Part shown: piece by piece, positions 35,218 through 46,265 of the stretch
Position numbering within the stretch: the first letter of the stretch is position 1
Layout of the letters: the number at the start of each line of letters is the position of its first letter
Notes under the pieces: model-generated
Database searches by the model: none
Seen by the model: only the letters and a program-made list of their open reading frames with translations
Told to the model about the DNA's origin: nothing
Translations under genes and position numbers: made by a program
Origin: Syncephalastrum monosporum B8922
Lineage: Eukaryota > Mucoromycota > Mucoromycetes > Mucorales > Syncephalastraceae
NCBI GenBank assembly: GCA_000697355.1
Contig: JNEN01000777.1
Span: 62,001 to 126,000 of the forward strand
Direction of reading: 5' to 3'
DNA: 64,000 nucleotides

Positions 35218-36989
35218 ATGAGTGAGAGCGTTGTCATTGGCGTTAACTTTGGTACCTCGTACACTTCCATCGGCTACTTGAACAAGGTAAATCTCGCTCT
35301 TCACCCCATTCGACGTCCATTCTTTCGCTTATCGTGAAAACAATAACACGGATCTTTGGTTGTATAGGAGGGCCGCGCCGATTGCCTTGCCAACGAGGAG
35401 GGTGACCGTCAGATCGCTTCCGTGCTTGCTTTCCACGGCGAAGAGGAGGTAAAGCATAAAAGACAACGACGCGAGCGTTATGAACAGCGATATTGACATC
35501 GATATGGTGTTATCTATGGATTGTCTAGGTCGTGGGCTCGCAAGCCAAGTCTGACATTGCCCGGAATCCCAAGACGACGGTGGCCAACTTCCGTGCTGAG
35601 CTGGGCAAGACCTTCAGCCAGAGCGAGACGCTTCCCGGCTCGGCTGCGCCTGTGATCGAGAAGGACGGCCAGCCCGCGTACGAGGTGACGCTGCCTTCCG
35701 AGACGGTGGTGTGGACGGCCAAGGAGGTGTCGGGCAAGTTCCTGCGCCACATCCGCGAGTCGGCCGAGGCCTTCCTGGGCACCAAGGTCACCGGTGCTGT
35801 GATGGCCGTCCCCAACTACTTTGACGACGCCCAGCGCAAGGCCCTCGTCGAGGCTTCCGAGGCTGCCGGTCTGCCCGTCGTCCAGCTCGTGCACGAGTCC
35901 GCTGCGGCCGTGCTTGCCTACGAGAAGGAGCACAACGACAAGACTGTCGTCGTCTGCGATCTCGGCGGCCACTCCTTCGACGTCACTGCCCTCAACGTCC
36001 GCTCCGGCCTCTACTCGGTCCTCGCCACTGCCCACGACACCAAGCTCGGTGGCGCCACCTTTGACGATCTCTTGATTGCCCACTTCTCGGCCGAGTTCAA
36101 GAAGAAGTGCAAGGTCGACATTGCCGAGAACCGCAAGGCCCTCGCCAAGCTCCGCGGCGCCGTCGAGGTCACCAAGAAGATGCTCTCGAGCGCCAGCTCC
36201 GCCCCCTGCTTCGTCGAGTCGCTCGCCGAGGGCCTCGACTTCCACAGCACGATCAACCGCATGCGTTTCGAGATCCTGTCCAACAAGGTCTTTGCCAAGA
36301 CCCTCGACGTCGTCCGCGAGACCCTCGAGAAGGCCCAGCTCGACGCGTCCGAGGTCGACGAGGTCATCCTCGTCGGTGGTGCGGCCCGTATCCCCAAGTT
36401 TGCCATCAAGCTGCGCGAGATCTTCACGGGTGAGACCGCGATCTTGAACGAGCTCCAGCCCGACGAGGTCGTCGCCCGCGGCTGTGCCCTCCAGGGCGCC
36501 CTCCTCGCCAGCTACGACAAGGAGCAGATCGACCAGTCCATCGAGCCCGTCGTCACCCTCGCTCCCCAGACCCAGAAGACGATCGGTGTCGTCGACGCCC
36601 AGGGCGAGCTTCTGCCCCTCCTTCCCGCCGGCACGCCTCTGCCCGCCCGACGCACCTTTGAGTTTGGCAACGCTGTCGCAGGCCAGACCCACGCCTACCT
36701 CGCCCTCCACGAGGCCGAGCGCACCATTGAAAAGACCGAGATCCCGGTCGAGGCCATTGAGGTCGAGGAGGGTGAGGAGCCCATCGAGGAGGAGCCCGAG
36801 ATCGTGACCAAGGTCGTCTACAAGCCCGCCACCCTCCTCATCGAGGCGTCTCTGCCCCTTGAGCAGGGCAAGTCCGCCAAGGCGAGCAAGATCCAGGCCC
36901 AGCTTACCGTCGACGCCGACAGCAAGATCACCCTCGTCCTGAGAGAGAAGAACGGTTCGGGTGTCGTCAAGGTCACTGGCCAGCAGTAA
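35218..36989 (+). CDS. SSZ1: Ssz1, Hsp70-like subunit of the ribosome-associated complex
   Basis: Atypical Hsp70 that, with zuotin, forms the ribosome-associated complex (RAC) assisting nascent chains. Three exons: 35218-35286, 35368-35448 and 35529-36989, giving 536 aa, matching the ~540-aa Ssz1 length rather than the ~610-640 of canonical Hsp70. The nucleotide-binding domain starts VIGVNFGTSYTSIGYLNK and has VVCDLGGHSFDVTALNV, LGGATFDDLLIAHF, MRFEILSN and EVILVGGAARIPKFAIKL. The C-terminal part is a short substrate-binding-like region without the helical lid or EEVD tail, as in Ssz1. Third codon positions are strongly C/G, suggesting high expression. That bias also produces a 398-codon open antisense frame, which I regard as an artefact. 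Confidence 0.95.
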
Positions 36990-37865
36990 AAAGAAAAAAA
37001 GGAAGAGGATAAAAGCACGGTCCTACTTTGTCTTTTTTTTTTCTTTTCTTCTATACGTCTTTCCTATCTACCCCATCCGAAATCCAACCCCATCGTACAC
37101 TTTTTTCATGTCATATTTTCCCTTTTGTTTCAACCACTATGCGCATTTTTTTTCTATAAAAAAATAGACCCATCCACTATACAGCAATATGAGGATAGCA
37201 TGTGTGTGTGTGTGTGTTTGCGTGAGATCTTGAGAGACTTTACGGAGCTATTGGCCCTAGGTACCCTGTCTCGGCCTACCTACTGCGTGTCCGTTTGTTG
37301 CTTGACAATGGGCCTCGTGGCGATGTGGATCAAGTCCATATATGGAATGAGAGAAACATTCTGTCGTATGCTTCGGCTTTGCTTGCGGGGTAGTGGAGAC
37401 CTTTGACGCCCATACGATGCACGTATGGAAGAGAAGCGTGCGCCGTTGGCAAGAATGAAACCGTCTTATCACTCGTTCGAAATAAAAAATCGAATCAACA
37501 AAAGAAGGTGCCTACTTGTCATGGCAGACCCGTCTCCTCCCGGGAGTCACTGCTGTATACGTACGTGATAACCTTATTCTTTCGAGTGATATATGAAAGC
37601 AGATCAGTGCTATCTCGCCGCCACACATTTGAAACAGACGCTTAACAGACGATGTGACACTCAAGTGATCCCCTGACGTAAACATAGATAGAGACAAAAT
37701 AGGTGCCTATACTGTTTAGAAAAGAAAGAGAACAGAATGCGTGAAGAAGAGATTATTATGGCATGCAACGGAAACTAGTGTATGTGTGGGTAGTGCTATA
37801 CTAAACGAAGAAAACAAAAAGAAAAAGCTGTGTAGTAGTATTAATAGATCATCCTCTCCTTTTTT
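36990..37865. other. Intergenic, between convergent genes
   Basis: Spacer between convergent SSZ1 and the kelch gene. It has T-rich 3' flanking sequence after SSZ1 and a short TG repeat near 37200-37218; no gene is seen. Confidence 0.5.
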
Positions 37866-40584
37866 CTAATAAGCCCGTGTCGCGGGCACAGCGAGACCAT
37901 GCTCTGTCATGGCTGCCTTTAGCGCCCCCAACTGACCCGACGCGGCTTCGAGCTGCTGTGACACTTCGCGCACGGCGTCGTCGCGTTCATTCACAAGGGC
38001 TTGCAAGCGTCCGACCTCGTTTCGCTGCTGGGCAAGCTGACCCTCAAGGACCTGCACCTGGGCGCGCACGTCCTGCGTTGCTTCCTGGAGACGAGCGACC
38101 TTGGCCTCGGCCTCGGCCTTGTGTGCGTCGGCCGAGGCAGCAATCTCGCTCTCGAGGTAGGCCATCTCCTGCGCTTGCTGGGCCGACACGGCCTGGGCGG
38201 CGGATGCGCGCGCGTGCTGCTTCTCGAGCTCGAGGAGGGCGCGTTCGTGCGCGGCCGTGGCTTCGGACGCGCGCTCGTGGGCTTCCCGCGCGCGCTCTTC
38301 GGCCACGCTCCGTGTGCGGGCGTGCTCCTCATCCGCCAGCCGCTGTTGACGGAGCTGCCGTCGCTGCTGCTCGTTCTGGGCGAGCACCTCGGCGAGCTGC
38401 TTCTCGAGCGGGTTCGGTCCATCGCGGGCGGCGCATTTCGATTTAAAGTAGGCGGCTTCCTGCAGTGCGGCTGTGCGCAGCGTGTGTGCGCGTTGCTCGA
38501 CGACGGCCTTGCTGCGTCGCAGCTCGGCTTTGAGCGAGACCAAGTTCTCGTAGAGGCGTGTCTTGTCGTCGCTGAGCGTGTCGCTGAGATCCATGAGCAT
38601 GCTCTCGTCCGCGTCGTGGTCTTGCATCTCGCCCCGGTTGACCCGTCGTGCGAGCGAGACCTGCTGCCGCCACCACCCTTCGCTCTGCTTCATTTTATGG
38701 ATCAACGCGTCTTTTTCTTTGATCTGCCGTATGATCTCCTCGTCGTCTTGCTCACGCTTGCGCAGCACGGAGGGCCGTGGCGGCCGTTGCGGCGGTGGGC
38801 CCTGGGGCGTATCTATGAGGGTCGCTCGTGCTGGTAGCCTTTGGGACTCGTCTTTGGCAGAGGTCGGTGTGTTGGGGAGCGGGGAGGCCGTGCGTGGTCG
38901 CCGCAAGGCTGCTTCGGGAATCATCATGGAAACGTGGCGTGGCGGTCGCTGTACGACAGGTGGCTATCACGAAAATTAAGAACAGGGATAAGCGCTCCTC
39001 CAAAGATAATTTCCATTTTTATGTATGTACTTGATCTCCTGAACCTGTGGGGTAATGAGACTGGGGTCGCGCATATGATGGCTGCTGTTGCTGCTGTTGC
39101 TGCTGGTTTTGTTGGTTTACGAGGTCAGGACTGGGACTTGCACGTGCCATTTGGGTGTGAGGCTGCTGCTGCTGTTGCTGTTGCTGTTGAACGAGATCAG
39201 GACTGGGACTTGCACGTGCAGCTTGAGTAGGGGACTGGAGCTGTTCTCGAGATGGTGATCGGGATGAGGTATTGCTGCTGGGAGGGTATCGGATTCGGGC
39301 TGTATGGAAGAAAGAAGAATGAAAAAAAGGAGGAGTGAGGGGGGCCAGACTCGGTGTGATCAAGTTTTCATACTTACAGCAGTTGAGGAGATAGGCCGAA
39401 TGGTCATCCTCGACACCCGATAGAGCGACAATATTATTATGCACCGCCGTAAAGCTGAGATCGGCGCGCGGGGAAGGGGAGGGCCCCATGTTTTGGAAAC
39501 TGAACCAACGGTGGCCGGCGATCTTGAACGCACACAAATCCCCCAAGGCACGGCCGTCCGGGCCGCGTCCACCAAAGACATACATCACATCGCCGACGAG
39601 CGAGGCCGAGCAGCCTTCCCGCGGGACAGGGATATAACCCACCGCGGCAATCTGTTTCCACATCAGAGTTTGTAGATCAAAGGTCCAGATATCGTTGTAC
39701 AGATGATCGCCGTCCGTACCGCCGAATCTGGTTCCACGTATGAGAACCGCGATTTCCAACATACGCTTTGGACTTACATGAAAAGCTTATTATCAAAAAC
39801 GACGGAAACGTGGCCTGCACGACCGGCAGGGCCTTCATTCTTGGCGACAATATAGTCCCATCGGAGTCCTTCGGTCAGGTCTTACCAGGATAATTAATAT
39901 ATTAGAATATATTATGCCGCAAAGTAAAGACGAGAAGAAGAGACCCAACCACCCATGAATGTTTTTCATTTACCTGTTGTGATATAGAACATGTCGTTCA
40001 GAAAGTGGCCATTCCGCTGTCCTCCCCAGAAATACAAGACGTTCGGTGCATGTGCGACCGAGTGGTTGGACCGCTCGGCTGGTAGGCTGGGTTGAGGTAT
40101 CCGCGACCATGTCGCCTGCGAGGGACCGGATTGAGTCCACCGTGAGAGCTGCAGCACATAAAAGTGGGGATCCCATGCATTGCCTTCAAGAGGCTCACCA
40201 CCATATACTACCGTGTTTGTGCGTGCATATGTAAGACAACAAAAAGATGGAGTCCTAAATTAAAACTTACGTAGAACAGCGCTTTGATTGCCCATCGGAG
40301 ACAAGGTCGAGTGGGCGCGCGGCGCGGGTGACTCCCCAGTATCCAAGAGCTTCAGTGTCATGCTGTCTAATAAAGTATAAGCGAGCCTATAGGGCAGGAT
40401 GTGAGTGTGGGCACATGCCTGTATCAAGTAAAAGAGGTTGTCGCAGGACATGACCGCCAAATATCACGAGTTGATCGTCCAGGGCTGCGACGGCATGGGC
40501 TGAAGCAGGCAGAAACGACACGTCCCCAGCTAGAGGTCGCTTGTCCCAAGGATAAGCGGGTGATTTCGAGGAGGATGGCGGCAT
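37866..40584 (-). CDS. Kelch-repeat coiled-coil protein, Tea1/Kel1-like polarity factor
   Basis: Predicted cell-end marker linking microtubules or polarity complexes to growth sites. Seven exons: 40584-40419, 40366-40271, 40207-39974, 39880-39778, 39727-39378, 39299-39031 and 38963-37866, giving 771 aa. Six kelch blades can be traced by their GG cores: LVIFGG, LLYGG, LYFWGGQRNG, LFIFGGTDGDHLYNDIW, VMYVFGGRGPDG and VALSGVEDD. A linker has two copies of ARASPSPDLV next to polyQ. The C-terminal ~300 residues are a long coiled coil (QIKEKDALIHKMKQSEGWW through the Gln/Glu/Ala-rich end). Intron 1 is GC-AG (GCATGT donor at 40418). It alone restores the blade LLLDTDSMTLKLLDTGESP, while reading through stops soon after. 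Tea1 and Kel1 share this kelch plus coiled-coil layout. The ortholog choice is tentative. Confidence 0.9.
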
Positions 40585-40747
40585 GTCGCCAAGATGAGCT
40601 ATGCAGTATAGAAGAAAGAAAGAAAAAAAAGGCAAGCGAGGAGTACAGAAATTAAGGAATTGCTTTTCTTGTAACACACACGCACACGCACAGCGAGAGA
40701 GGCTCTTACACTATTATTACTATTATTATTTTATTATTTGCGGTACG
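40585..40747. promoter_or_regulatory. Divergent promoter of kelch gene and SEN2
   Basis: 163 bp separate the two start codons. The region has a CACACGCACACGCACA stretch and an ATTATTACTATTATTATTTT run just before SEN2. Sharing of control elements is inferred from spacing only. Confidence 0.6.
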
Positions 40748-41640
40748 ATGGATCCGCTCTTTCCTCACAACAATGCTTCACCATGGCGAGGCATCTTTGT
40801 GCCATTCGGTCGCTTTGTCTGGCTCATTGAACCCCACCTAAATCCCGTTCGTACCGGCTACTTTGGCAAAGGCTCCCTTTCAAGAAGTGAGCCCACTTGG
40901 CTGGCGCGGACCCTGCAGGTCGCTCAGGGCAACCAAGGTACATTCATTACCCAACCACTCGTGTCGGATTGTCACTTATGCCTGCATTAGACACCGTGTT
41001 TCTCGAGCATATCACGACAGATCGTCGCAATCAACGACGGGGCAAAGGCGCAGACCGCAATGCAGAAGCGAGCCAGCAGCTGTTGGAGCACACGCAGCAC
41101 CAAGACTTTGAGCACTGGCGGCTGGACGTCTTTGAAGCTTTCTTCCTCGTGTACGCACTCGGCGCACTCCAACTGAGTCTGTCTGCGTCCGAGTCCCTTC
41201 TTTCGATTGAAGCGTGCTGGCGCCTGTTCTCGGACGGGTTTCGTGGCAGGTGTGTCAATACGTTTAGCGTGCAATACGCTGTATATCATCACTACCGCAG
41301 TCTTGGCTGGGCGCCCAAGGCAGGCAGCAAGTTTGGCGTCGATTGGGTCCTCTACCGTCCGAGCCGAAAACACCACCACGCTGACTATGCCGTGGTGGTC
41401 ATCCCTCCTGAGTGCGAACACCACCCCTCCACGCTCAATTTCCCTACGCTTCACCGATGGACCCGTGTGTGCACACAGATCAAAAAGACGCTGCTCCTGT
41501 GCTATATCACCAGCCAAGCACCACACTGTACTGTCGACGCCTCGCCCGATGCCTTGGCCTGCTATCGGCTGAAAGAGGTCATTGTGCACCGCTGGTCAGC
41601 CGAGAAAAACCGAAACTTGAAGGAAGACAAGTCCTCCTAG
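40748..41640 (+). CDS. SEN2: tRNA-splicing endonuclease catalytic subunit Sen2
   Basis: Catalytic subunit that cuts the 5' splice site of intron-containing pre-tRNAs. Two exons: 40748-40937 and 40991-41640, giving 279 aa. The N-terminal part has the Sen2 start block WRGIFVPFGRFVWLIEP and LSRSEPTWLAR. The nuclease domain contains the family signature FEHWRLDVFEAFFLVYALGA, then YAVYHHYRSLGWAPKAG with the catalytic Tyr region, KFGVDWVLYRPS, the catalytic His in HHHADYAVVV, and the catalytic Lys region QIKKTLLLCYI. All three catalytic positions appear kept. The protein is shorter than yeast Sen2 (377 aa) because the middle insert is reduced. It sits back to back with the kelch gene. Confidence 0.93.
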
Positions 41641-42617
41641 CCCAGTGCTCTCTCATTCGCTACTTCGCCACGTTTTATATTACATCACTACATCACTGCC
41701 AAAAGTCCGTTCGGTTCACATCTCTTCTCCGCTCATCATTGAACACCTCCGGTGCTAGCAAAAAAGAAAGCCCAGGTTCATATTCCACAGTTGTACATAC
41801 CCTTTCTTCCTATGTAGATAACTTGACCTATCATTGCCAATAGGCAAGTATGCATGTATAAAAAATAGCTCTCATGAATAAAAATGTACGTCATCCTTTT
41901 TTGTCCTGTTATTTCTGCACGCTCTCTTCTACTTGCTTTACGTAGGCAATGCAAACTGAAAGGCATGAGTGAGCTTGAGCCCTATACTAAGAGATAGAGC
42001 CATCATTTCCCCTCGTTTCTGCTTGTGGGTTGGGTTCGGGCTCTGTAGAGTACACTCCACTGTTTATGGAGACTTTAGATTGCAGAAAGACGAGTCACTG
42101 GTGGAGAAAAGGAACAGGACAGGGTCAACTCTGTGGGCTTACGTTTCGTAACCCAGTGGTGACGAAAGTGGAAAATAAGACAAAGGGAGAGCAGAAAACG
42201 TGCCACGGTTGGGATTGACAGTGACACAACGTGAACTTAAACAGCATCGTGGACGTTCCATGCCACGTTTTTTCAGGGTTTCCGATGGGTGATTGATGGT
42301 ATACAGCCATAGCAACCAGTGCAAGCGAGGAAGAAACAAAAATAAAACCAAGATGCGAGTGTTTTTCTGGGCACTCTGGATCGGAAGATCCACAAAACGG
42401 GTTTGTGGAAAAAGAAAATAATGATAATCGGAGTGGCTAGAAAAGCGCGCAATCGACCAATTTTGTTCTTTTTGTGTGACAAGGTCGTCTTCAGATGTCA
42501 AAGATACAAATTACATGCCTTCTATCTAAAAAATAGAAACCTTTTTTTTTTCCTTGTCTTTCTTCTTTCTCCACTCGTTTTCTTTTACTTTCTCTCTATT
42601 ATAGCCTCCTTATCAAG
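41641..42617. other. Intergenic, no gene recognised
   Basis: Spacer after SEN2. It ends in a T/CT-rich leader (42541-42605) upstream of the methyltransferase. No gene is seen. Confidence 0.5.
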
Positions 42618-44131
42618 ATGGGCTTTTTCTCCAATCTCTTCTCTTTCCGAAAGAAACGAGAGAGCGCAAAAATCGAGAGTGGCACTGTAAACAGTGGCAG
42701 CTACAACTTTGCTTCCGCAGCCTCGACCAACAGCAAAAACAGCTACGGCAGCGGGTCCAATTCACGGCCGAGTCACCGTTTTGATTCCGGCCGACGCTTT
42801 CACGATATCGAAGATGTCTCGTACATGTTTCCCAACGATGACGAAGGTACGGACTTCATTAAACAGACGTACTTTTGACGCAACAGCTGACGCGACTTGA
42901 ACATCTGAAGAGGTCGACCGTATTCATCAGCAGCACTGGATTGTCCGACATATTATGAAGGGGTAAAGAAGACAAAAAGAAGAAATAGAACATGCATCCG
43001 ATATTTCATCCCCTCATCACTGAAACGACGCCACGTATAGCAACTATCAATCGCCTGTGCACGACCAGTTAAAGAAAGGCATTGTTGTCCTTGACTCGGG
43101 CTGTGGTACGGCTTCTAATGAAAAAGCTAAATTCGCGCTATGCCATTCCATCTCCTTTTTTATTTGAAATTTTTCACACCAAACCTTTTTATCTTTCGGT
43201 TTACACGATTGGTAGGACCAGCAACTTGGTGTCTCGACATGGCTGAAATTTATCCGGCCTCGACCTTCCACGGTGTGGATGCCTACCCGGTGTTTCCGGC
43301 CGAGGTCAAGCCTTTAAACTGCGCCTTCACGCTTTCCAACGTCGCCGAACGCTTGCCTTATCCAGACAACCACTTTGATTTTATCCACCAACGCCTGTTG
43401 ATTTTTGGTCTCACGCGGACGGATTGGCGCAATGCACGTACACCCTTGTTTTCAGGGACAGTTCCGTCTGCATCTCTGTTGATGCTAACCAAAGTCTATA
43501 GGCGATGAAAGAGCTTGTCCGCGTCCTCAAGCCAGGTGGATGGATCGAGTTCCTCGAGGTAAACAGAGATCGATGGTCTGTCGCCTTTCTGTTGTGGCTC
43601 ACTCCGTGCGTGTAGGCTGATATCGAGTTTGTCAAGCAAGGTCCCAAGACGGCACGCGTCATGAACGCAAGTAAGTGAGGGGTTGGGGATGGCGTGATCA
43701 TATCAGCAGGACTTACATAGAGCAGTCTTTGAACATTTCATGATCAAGGACATGACACCCGGTATTGCACGCGAGTTGGGCGAGAACTTTATCGAGGCCA
43801 CGGGCCAGGTTGAGAACCTGCACCACAAGGTGATCCCGTTCCCGATGAACCATTCGGGTAAACTTGGCAAGCTGTTCTGGTAAGCACCATCCCAAACAGA
43901 AAGCAAACAGTCAAGACTGACTTCTTTGTTTGAAGGGACGACTATAATCAGGCGTGTGAAGCCCTGCACGCATGGGTGCGCCAGTACGACAAGGAGTTTG
44001 ATGACCTGGAAGTCTACAAGGCATTTATGAAGGAGTGCGGAGACGAGTGTGCACAAATGGAGACGGACATGATATGGCACTGCTATTATGGCCAGAAAAA
44101 GCAACCGCAGGAGCAACAGGAGCAGTCATAG
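42618..44131 (+). CDS. SAM-dependent methyltransferase, fungal LaeA/TAM-like class I fold
   Basis: Class I methyltransferase of unknown substrate. Eight exons: 42618-42846, 42911-42962, 43041-43105, 43216-43433, 43502-43558, 43616-43670, 43726-43879 and 43936-44131, giving 341 aa. The N-terminus is basic and Ser/Asn-rich (MGFFSNLFSFRKKRES). SAM-binding motif I is VVLDSGCGPATWCLDMAE, followed by the acidic end of strand 2 (FHGVDAYPVFP), motif post-II AERLPYPDNHFDFIHQR, and motif III ELVRVLKPGGWIEFLE. This layout resembles the large fungal family with LaeA and TAM-type enzymes. The C-terminal domain is helical, ending in a Gln-rich tail. Intron 4 has no in-frame GT donor; a GC donor at 43434 (GCACGT) with branch site GCTAAC and acceptor at 43501 keeps the KELVRVLKPGG motif. 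Most other introns are ordinary. Confidence 0.88.
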
Positions 44132-44670
44132 GCGATTGCTCGCCATGACACCCATATTTTTTTCTATGTATGCCCGCAATAGCATGAAATACCATCCCAT
44201 CAGCAAGATACCTTCACACACTTAAAAAAACATTTTCCAAGTACAGTACTTATATGTATTGATCTATTACACTCTATTTAGACCGACCGTAAGAAATTTC
44301 AATAAAAACCCACGTATGCCATCTAGTTCTTTTAATTTGTATGCTGTACGCGGCTCAGGGCAAATGCATGTTACTCGTCTTGGGCAATGGTACCTTACGA
44401 CGTGAAGCGGTCCGCATCATTTATGTATATCGAGATCGAGATCGATGTATATCATATATGGCGATAACATAGCACTCAACAGCACTTAGTGAGTGGTGGT
44501 CTATTTCCGCAATTTATCTTGATGGTTTATATGCTGGACGTTATCTGACGGTTGTCTGGCTGACGTGTCTGGGTTTGAAACACAAGTGTTTTTCATAGCG
44601 TATGTTTTTGTGATTGCAAAAAGTTTGCCGCTTTCCGTGTCCAAATCCAAAAAGTAACCATATAAAGCCA
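44132..44670. other. Intergenic, no gene recognised
   Basis: Spacer between the methyltransferase and eIF3j; no gene is seen. It has a short GATCGAGATCGAGATC repeat near 44430. Confidence 0.5.
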
Positions 44671-45672
44671 ATGAGCGACTGGGGTAAGTGACAGCCATGA
44701 GCAGGCACCATGGTGGGGTCTGAATGGGTCACTCAACCGTGGATGAATAGAGGAAGAACAAGACTTTGAAGTCACGGTCCCCAAGAAGAACAAGTGGGAT
44801 GACGAGGACGAGGAAGACGATGTGAAGGAATCCTGGGAGGATTCCGACAGTGAGGAGGAGAAGAAGGAGGAAAAGAAGCTTCCTCCCGTGAGAAAGAAGG
44901 TCCCGCTGGCCCAGAAGATTGCCGAAAAGAAGGCTGCCGAGGAGGAAAAGAAGAAGGAGATCGAAGCCAAAAAGGCGGCTGCTGTAAGTTTGGCCCCGTC
45001 CACTCTCCCCCCCTTCAATTTGGGTTGCCCAGCACCTGCTTAACCACTGTACCTTAGCGTGCCAACGACGATGACGACGAGCTGAGCGCGTTCGAACGCC
45101 GTCAGCAACAGCGCCAGATGGAACTCGATGCCGATATGAACGCTGCGACCGATCTCTTTTCCGGTGTCAGTGTCTCGAGTACGTTTCCACCTAGCATAGG
45201 AAAAGATGACCTTATGATATTAACTTTATCTCTCTTTTTTTTTTAACTATTGCAGAGGACGAAAAGCAGAAGCCCATCGAGGAGATCAAGCCCAAGACTC
45301 GTGTCGAGTACGAAGCGTATGCCAAGCGTCTTTCCGAGATCATCCTTGCCAACTCGGTACGGAAAGTCATAGTTGATACGAGACCAAAATGGGACTGACC
45401 GACACATTTTATCACGATAGAAATCCATCAACTACGCTTCGTTTGTGGAAAAGCTGGTGCGTGATATTGCCGAGCCCCTGAAGGATATGGATGTCCGCAA
45501 GACGGCATCTGCCCTGACTGCACTTGCCAATGACAAGCAGCGTCAGGCCAAGGAGGCCACCAAGAGCAAGAAGAAGTCCAAGCCTCAGCTGGCTGCTGCC
45601 GGCAAGAGCGCTGCTGTCGACGAGTCCTCATCCTACCGTGATGTCTATGACGATTTTGATGACTTCATGTAA
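44671..45672 (+). CDS. HCR1: Eukaryotic translation initiation factor 3 subunit J (Hcr1)
   Basis: Loosely bound eIF3 subunit that acts at the 40S decoding site in initiation and ribosome recycling. Five exons: 44671-44683, 44751-44983, 45058-45178, 45256-45356 and 45421-45672, giving 239 aa, typical for the family. The first exon codes only MSDW plus one base. Together with exon 2 it gives MSDWEEEQDFEVTVPKKNKW and the acidic WED block usual at the eIF3j N-terminus. A Lys/Glu/Ala-rich helix follows (LAQKIAEKKAAEEEKKKEI). The conserved core has VEYEAYAKRLSEIILAN and SINYASFVEKLVRDIAEPL, then LTALANDKQRQAKEATK. The C-terminal YRDVYDDFDDFM acidic end matches eIF3j. A later ATG at 44697 would need a 38-nt intron and was rejected. 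Confidence 0.93.
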
Positions 45673-46265
45673 TAAGCAAAGAAAAAAAAAAGTAAAAATG
45701 AAGAAAGCGATGATCAATGAAGATCACGATAAAATGGGACTCTGTGTCTCCCGCGGCGGCAATGCTGGTTTCTATTGGTTAGCGCTTTGTCTCGTTCACT
45801 GTTCCCTTTTGTTTAAATAATAGCCAAAGGGTTGATTCACGTCAGCTCGCCGTGCTGATACAGTAGGCCGTTTCGGCAGTAGCTCTTAACACAAAATGTC
45901 CTCATACAATAAGTCATACGTCTATGCCTACTGTACTTGCTCTCTTCCCTTCCTCCAAATATCAAGTGTCATGCACCAAAGGCGCTGTCACTTCACCCTG
46001 TAACACCAGTCGTGAGCATTAGGCCCTTTTCCCAAATTTCTTGAGCGGTGCACGTCACGCATCCGGCACGAGTAGGGTGAAAATCTGCCATAATCAGCCC
46101 GTTTTCTTATTTTTCCTATCCTCTGTTCTATGCTTGCGGCGCACTCGAGAAGAGCGCACGTGGATGCATCTCTTTACTCGTTCTCCATCGTTATCCCTGG
46201 CGCCTTTTAATCCATACCATGGTCCCACGCAGCGAAGCTGAAACGCGTTGTAGGGAGGCTTTCGC
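45673..46265. other. Intergenic, no gene recognised
   Basis: 3' flank of eIF3j and the start of the gene desert; no gene is seen. Confidence 0.5.

Noticed and set aside
35514..36710. 398-codon open frame antisense to SSZ1
   Set aside because: Caused by extreme C/G third-position bias in SSZ1; its Leu/Gly/Asp-rich sequence has no motif.
38001..38837. 278-codon open frame antisense to the kelch protein coiled coil
   Set aside because: Leu/Gly/Arg-rich mirror of a Gln/Glu/Ala coiled coil; no independent evidence.
44697..44750. Alternative eIF3j start (MSRHH) with a 38-nt intron
   Set aside because: Intron would be shorter than any other here, and the N-terminus is unlike eIF3j.
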